A DNA stretch of 64,000 bases from Eutreptiella sp. 'Long Island Sound 2002' (lineage: Eukaryota; Euglenozoa; Euglenophyceae; Eutreptiales; Eutreptiaceae): NCBI GenBank assembly GCA_964036045.1, contig OZ038379.1, positions 122,149,706 through 122,213,705 on the forward strand, given 5' to 3'. Of the stretch, positions 59,588 through 64,000 are shown piece by piece; the first letter of the stretch is position 1, and every line of letters starts with the position of its first letter. Below the pieces are notes generated by a model. It was not told the DNA's origin. It saw only the letters and a program-made list of their open reading frames with translations, and made no database searches. The translations under genes were made by a program, and so were the position numbers.

Positions 59588-60858
59588 CTACTCATCTCTG
59601 GCATTACACCAGAAGAGGTCCTGGACATTGCTAATGATGCGAGCATTCTTGGGGGTAGTCCCCTGTCCAGGTCGGTGTCCTTGATACCCTCGGCCTTGGC
59701 CCCCAGTGCCGCCTCCTCCAGGACGGTAGGCGTTCAGGTGCTGGTGGCTTTCTTTTTCCAGCGCCAGCTCCAAAAGTAGCAGAGACAGGTCCTCGTAGTT
59801 GAGGGCTCTGGCCTTGCGCTCTGCCGTTGCCCGGCACTCATTACACAGTTCTCGTGGAAGCTTGGCCACCAACCAGAATAGCAGCTTGTCGCTGCCGTAG
59901 GAACCGGGCATCAGTCGCCCTACCCAGTGGTCCAAGTCGGCCTGCAGCTCGGAGATCCTGGCAGGCTTTGAGTTCTTGGGCAGCACAGCCAGGCTTTGGA
60001 TCTCGGCCCTGATGGAGAGGTCGGTCTCGTAGGTGGGGAACCGCCTCTCCAAGACAACCAACATGTCGGCGAAGGTGGCGGACTTCGTCACGATCTGCTT
60101 GACCTGCTTCTCCAGGTACTCGGTCTTGCAGCACTGCAGGAGCAGATCGCACTTCACTCGCCCCCGAGCACAGGTTTGGCCGGTCATGCTCAGCAACCGG
60201 CCGAAATTCTCAGGGAACTCACTGAGGTCCTTTCCCGTGAACTCTGGCAAGTTCACCACGATCTATGAGTTGGCTATAGCCTTAGCCTCCTGGGACCTGC
60301 GTCCCTCATGGCGCTTGGTCTTCCTCTTTTTCTTCTTCTTCTTCCCGCTCGGGTCCTTGGGGTCCCCCGGGTCATCGTCCTCAGAGGGCTAAGCAGACGT
60401 CACGGATGGCGGCTCATCATCAGAGGATCTCCACCCAGGTCACTAGAGCCGTAGGGCTCAACATCGACCATAGCCCTTAGGGCTGTCAACCCCAACCGGT
60501 CCAGCTCGGCTCGCGTGGATTTCTCCACGTGGCTGCAGAGGGGCTGGGCCGTTCTTGGTATGAAAGGACTCCTTGGTATCACAGCAGGGGTCGGCATCGG
60601 TCGGCTGCTCAAGCTTCCCAGGGCGTTCGTCAGTCCGGCCACCAGGTGATTGGCTTGTAGACGATGGGGTGAAACTACCACGGTGGTAGGTGACGCTTGG
60701 GGAGGAGTCAGGGGCTCCAATTTGGCCCAAATTTCTTGAGTCAGATCACCAACAATTTCAGAGGTGGCTCCTCAGAGAGCCTCTCGTATTACCGACCGCA
60801 TCAAGGACCTGTTTGAGGATATTCCTGATCCTCTGCTCCTTCCAGCAAAAGACTCAGG
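59588..60858 (-). pseudogene. gag: Element VI gag: N-terminal and core region
   Basis: The core frame 60259-59588 (223 codons) reads VNLPEFTGKDLSEFPENFGR, CARGRVKCDLLLQCCKTEYL, FADMLVVLERRFPTYETDLS, ELQADLDHWVGRL and LPRELCNECRATAERKARAL. This is the helical Ty3-type gag fold (F-x-G entry, LERRFP segment). Upstream, after a stop at NS*, a poly-Lys stretch (GKKKKKKRKTKRHEGRR) and a Ser/Pro-rich leader (60720-60400) follow the same strand. The leader stop at 60400 and the stop before VNLPEF make it a pseudogene. Confidence 0.7.
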
Positions 60859-61950
60859 GGGACAGTCCAGTGGGCCCCGGAAGGTCGTGATACGCTTGGA
60901 GTACCCTCCTCAGCGAATTGTACCAATTCTGGCCCGGTTCGTCGATGTGCAGCTGGCGGAACTTCTCGAACATCTGCCGCCCATCCACCTCAGCCCGGCC
61001 ATTCGACCGGCTGTGGTATGACACGGTCTTGGCGTGCCGAATCCCCATGTGCTTGCACATCATCTTGAACCACGTCCCCACGAATTGACTGCCCCGATCG
61101 CTGCAGATGACAGCTGGGACATCGAAAATCGTCAGCCAATGCCTGATCATGGCATTAGCGACGGTCTTGGCCTGCAGCCCCACTCCATGCTTGTCCTTCT
61201 TGTCCTTCTTCTTGGACTTCTTGCCCGGGACTGCCACGAAATACCCGCTGTGCCTGTCCACCGCCAGGATGACACAGTCGTAGGTCTCTCCGTCCACGGT
61301 GACCTCAGGCATGGCGAATACATCCATCGCCACGGACCGCATAGGGGCCTCCGGTATAGCCGTATACACCGGGTTGCCCGCTGTGGAGTGGTTGGGGCTC
61401 TTCGTGGCTCGACACACGGCACAGTCGCTGCAGTACTCTTCTAGGAGGGCGTAGTACCCCGGTGGGAACTTGAAGCGCCACTCCAGGTCCTGCTGCATCT
61501 TGTCCCGACCAGAATGCATGAGCTGGGCGTTATGCCAGTGGTCAATGAGCTCCTCCATTCGGTTCTCAGGGACCAATAGCTTGTCCTTGAGGAACAGCTT
61601 GTCCCCATCCTCGGTCAAGGCCTCGGGCCATTCGTCGTCCGACGGGGCGCTCACGGCATTCCAGTACCCGCTACAGTGGTCGGATGCCGCATAGTCATCC
61701 GACCAGTCCTCTGTGAGCACCGACCTGACTAGCTCTACAGGGGCCACCATCCATTGCTCGAGGGTTTCCTCTCGAATAGCTTGGACGCGGGCGCCCCGGA
61801 ACTTGGCCAGGTCCGTACGGTTTGCGATCACCACAAAGCACTTGACCGCCTCTTGCTCCATGGCCTTCTCCAACTCGATGATGCGCTTGGCCTCCTCGGT
61901 CTCCTCGACGTCCCCATGGCTGGATATGTCCATCCAAGCCTTGCCCGCAG
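60859..61950 (-). pseudogene. pol: Element V pol: connection and integrase, C-terminally truncated
   Basis: Frame from about 61950: MDISSHGDVEETEEAKRI, the HHCC motif (HWHNAQLMHSGRD with the second His retained; CSDCAVC), integrase core AMDVFAMPEV, CSDRGSQFVGTWF and NGRAEVDGRQMF. It ends at AYHDLPGPTGLSP. A 2-bp deletion near 61950 (CCGCAGTAGG against CCGCGGGGTAGG in element III) separates it from the RNase H frame. Loss of the chromodomain and integrase C-terminus would prevent integration. Confidence 0.85.
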
Positions 61951-63614
61951 TAGGCCCATCTACTGAGGCAATCTGCCACAGTGTTGTCCTTCCCCGGGAC
62001 GTATACGACGCTGAGGTCGAACTTGGCGAACGTCTCATGCCATCGGGCCCTCCTTGCCGCCGGTCCCGAGGGGGTGTCGACGTGCTTCTTGTGCCAGCTC
62101 TGCAAGGACGGATGGTCCGTGCAAACCGCCACCGGTTGCAATCCGATGTGGCCAGACCACTTCCTGAGCGCACAAACAATGGCGTACGTCTCCTTCTCCC
62201 TCCCGGTCCAGGTGCGGCGTTGGCCCTCGGCCAGGATCCGACTCGAAAACGCCACGGGTACGTGTGAGCCGTCGTCCCGGATCTGCTCGAGGACTGCCCC
62301 TACAGCATAGTCCGAGGCGTCCGTCCGTAGCACGAATCCCTTGTCCGGGTCCACCAAGAATAGTCCCAGCTGCCCCAGGAGTCGCTCCTTCAGGCGGCTG
62401 AACGCATCTTCGGCCTCAGGAGTCCAGGCAAGCTTCTTCTTGCTCCCATTCCGGCCATCGAACTTGCCCACTTGCAGCATCTTGTGCAGCAGCCCCGACA
62501 GTTCTGCATACATTCGGACATAGCCCGAATAGTAGTTGCAGAACCCCATGAAGGATCGGAGTTCGCTGATGGTCTGGGGCTTTTTCCAGTGGTGCAGGGA
62601 CGCCAGCTTCCCAGGCATGGGACGGCGTTGCCCGTGACCAACCAGGTGACCCGCGAACTCCACTTCCTTCACGAAGAGTGAGGCTTTGGTGGGCTTGCAC
62701 ACCATGTTGTGCTTGTCCAGCTCACTGAGCACTCGGCGCAGATCCTTCTCATGCGCGTCCATGAGCTCGTCCTCAGTCATGTTCTCCGTGCCGGACCCGA
62801 TGATGATGTCATCCACGAAGGGATCGGCACAGTCCCGGACAGGACCGAGTAGGTCCTCCATCATGCGCTGGAAAGCGGCGTTGCCATTCTTGGCGCCCAT
62901 AGGCACCACTTTCCACTGCATGGGCCCCAGCGGCGTCGACATCGCTGTGCAGGGCCTGGAGTCCGGGTGTAGCGGCATCTGGTGATAACCGTGTTTCAGG
63001 TCCAACACCGTGAAGATCCGCTTTTTCTGTTGTTTTTGGAGGATGGTGTCGATCAGGGGAAGCGAGTACGAGTCGTGCTCGGTTTGCTCGTTCAAACCCC
63101 TGTAATCCACCACCAACCTCCACTCACCCTTCTCCTTCTTGGGTACGATCAAGGCTGGGCTGGCCCACTCACTGTCGGAGGGTTCGATCCATCCTCGCTC
63201 AATGAACTCGGCCAACAACTTCTTCATGGCCTCGGCCCGATCACCCTGAAGTTGGTACTCCCGATGACGATAGATCTTGGGGTTCGGCTTCAGCTTGATC
63301 CTCGCTGTGCCAAACCTCCCACGATCTGGAGGGTTCTTGTTGGCGACGCCACTGAATAGCCGCGGATAGGCATTGATCAGCCTCTCCTTCAGCTCGGCGA
63401 CCTTCGGGTTCTCTTCAGGCTTCTCAGCCGCTTGCTTCGGTATCGATACAACCGACCGCACTGCGGTGTAGGCCTCTTCCGGGTCCACATCCGACTTCTC
63501 CTCGTCCGATATGCCGTCTTCATCGTCGTGGGGCATGCTTTCCACCGATAATCTTCGAAAATTTGCGCCATCGGGCTGGTTCTTGTGGCTCTCGGCACCC
63601 ATTCTTGGAAAATC
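61951..63614 (-). CDS. pol: Element V pol: reverse transcriptase and RNase H
   Basis: The RT fingers and palm are intact: EYQLQGDRAEAMKKLLAEFI, WRLVVDYRGLNEQTEHD, FTVLDLKHGYHQMPLHPDS, GNAAFQRMMEDLLGPVRDCA and FVDDIIIGSG (catalytic box). RNase H follows with LRTDASDYAVGAVLEQ, REKETYAIV and CTDHPSLQSW. The frame is continuous from 63614 until the 2-bp deletion near 61950. It is the best RT copy in the window and shows that Cys in the CVDD box of element I is the derived state. Confidence 0.9.
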
Positions 63615-64000
63615 CTATGTCGGCGGGTCCGACCCAACCGGACCATCATATTGGTCCGCGATGTGATCCATGACCCTCGCCACGAACTCATCCTTCTCGT
63701 ACTTGCCGGTAACCAACATCTTGCCATCCCACCAATGCGGAGCTGTGACCATGGCCCGCCTCTTCTTGGCTGCCACACGGTCGTGCATCCCCATCCGCAT
63801 GTAGTTGACGACGTCGTCGATCTCGGAGTGGGACAGGATGTCAATGCCATCAACTGGCTGATCCGTCCCCTCCTTGGGCTCCAACATGACCTTCATGGGC
63901 ACCGCCTCCACCCTACGGATGAATGCTTCATCACCCGTGGGCTCGGCTTGCGCCCCATCCACCAGGAAAGCCTTGGTACCCCACGCTTGACCCGGGGAGG
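63615..64000 (-). pseudogene. pol: Element V pol: spacer between protease and RT (partial)
   Basis: The frame reads LVDGAQAEPTGDEAFIRRVE, DGIDILSHSEIDDVVNYMRM and VARVMDHIADQYDGPVGSDP, collinear with residues ~400-515 of the element I polyprotein. TAG at 63615-63617 stands where element I has TGG (PPTWDF), a single G-to-A change. The Dam-like segment and protease lie beyond the right edge. Confidence 0.85.

Larger units (their letters stand above)
59250..60858 (-). mobile_element. Gypsy element VI, gag-only fragment
   Basis: Gag sequence of a Ty3/gypsy element of another subgroup begins near 60858, directly at the truncated end of element V integrase, and ends near 59250. No pol, PBS or LTR of it is visible. 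Confidence 0.7.
60859..64000 (-). mobile_element. Gypsy element V: Ty3/gypsy pol, truncated in integrase, continues beyond the right edge
   Basis: It is the closest relative of elements I and III. Homology to element III stops at 60859 (within GPTGLSP, before the integrase C-terminus and chromodomain), where element VI gag begins. Its LTRs are not in the window. Confidence 0.88.

Noticed and set aside
1-64000. Bacterial or phage origin
   Set aside because: Chromodomain integrases, LTRs with PBS and PPT, LINEs with target duplications and intron-like gaps are eukaryotic; no Shine-Dalgarno-led operons were seen.

Overview
This 64 kb window looks like repeat-dense nuclear DNA of a eukaryote, not bacterial, plasmid or phage sequence. 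Almost everything recognisable is transposable-element sequence. There are at least five Ty3/gypsy (chromovirus-like) elements with gag, protease, reverse transcriptase (RT), RNase H, integrase and chromodomain. There are two copies of a very C-rich (on its coding strand) non-LTR retrotransposon, a MITE-like element, a SINE-like insertion, minisatellites, and a decayed DDE-transposase-like locus with intron-like gaps. I saw no rRNA, tRNA, CRISPR array or bacterial operon. The PBS-like sites resembling the 3' end of initiator tRNA-Met, the chromodomain integrases and an APE/RT/RNase H/cysteine-protease LINE (recalling Dualen of Chlamydomonas) suggest the green lineage, perhaps a charophyte-type alga. 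That placement is an inference only.

Layout: (a) 1-~6.6 kb, gypsy element 0 on the + strand: pol 3' part, then a polypurine tract (PPT) and a long AT-rich LTR from 4398. (b) 7.4-11.9 kb, LINE fragment (copy 1), minus strand. (c) 11.9-12.6 kb, unidentified ORF. (d) 12.6-14.4 kb and 43.5-48.0 kb, the two halves of gypsy element II (minus strand), split within its RT by element I. (e) 14446-43518, gypsy element I (minus strand): 3' LTR, pol, gag carrying an 11-bp minisatellite, PBS, and a 5' LTR that is itself split by a 14.3 kb LINE (27001-41311). That LINE carries a 0.69 kb inverted-repeat element. Element I pol also holds a 151-bp SINE-like insertion. (f) 47980-54950, gypsy element III (minus strand), inserted in the gag of II. 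It has a long 3' LTR, an uninterrupted 842-codon pol and a truncated 5' LTR, and has lost gag, protease and most of RT. (g) 55-56 kb, nothing recognised. (h) 56.2-59.0 kb, decayed multi-segment locus with DDE (PIF/Harbinger-like) transposase remnants and a bipartite tandem repeat. (i) 59.25-60.86 kb, gag of a further gypsy element (VI), abutting the truncated integrase of element V, whose pol runs off the right edge.

The insertion order can be read directly from target-site duplications (TSDs): II first; then I into the RT of II (TSD ACGT); then the LINE into the 5' LTR of I (11-bp TSD); then the MITE-like element into the LINE. III entered the gag of II independently. Removing element I and one ACGT copy leaves an open RT frame in II across the junction. 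Two features look most worth following up. One is a DNA-adenine-methyltransferase-like (Dam-like) segment between protease and RT in both gypsy families. The other is the LINE, which carries APE, RT, RNase H, a CCHC finger, a putative cysteine protease, a very long proline-rich tract and a conserved C-terminal domain of unknown function. Most coding regions carry stops or frameshifts, so the locus is a graveyard and not an active element cluster.
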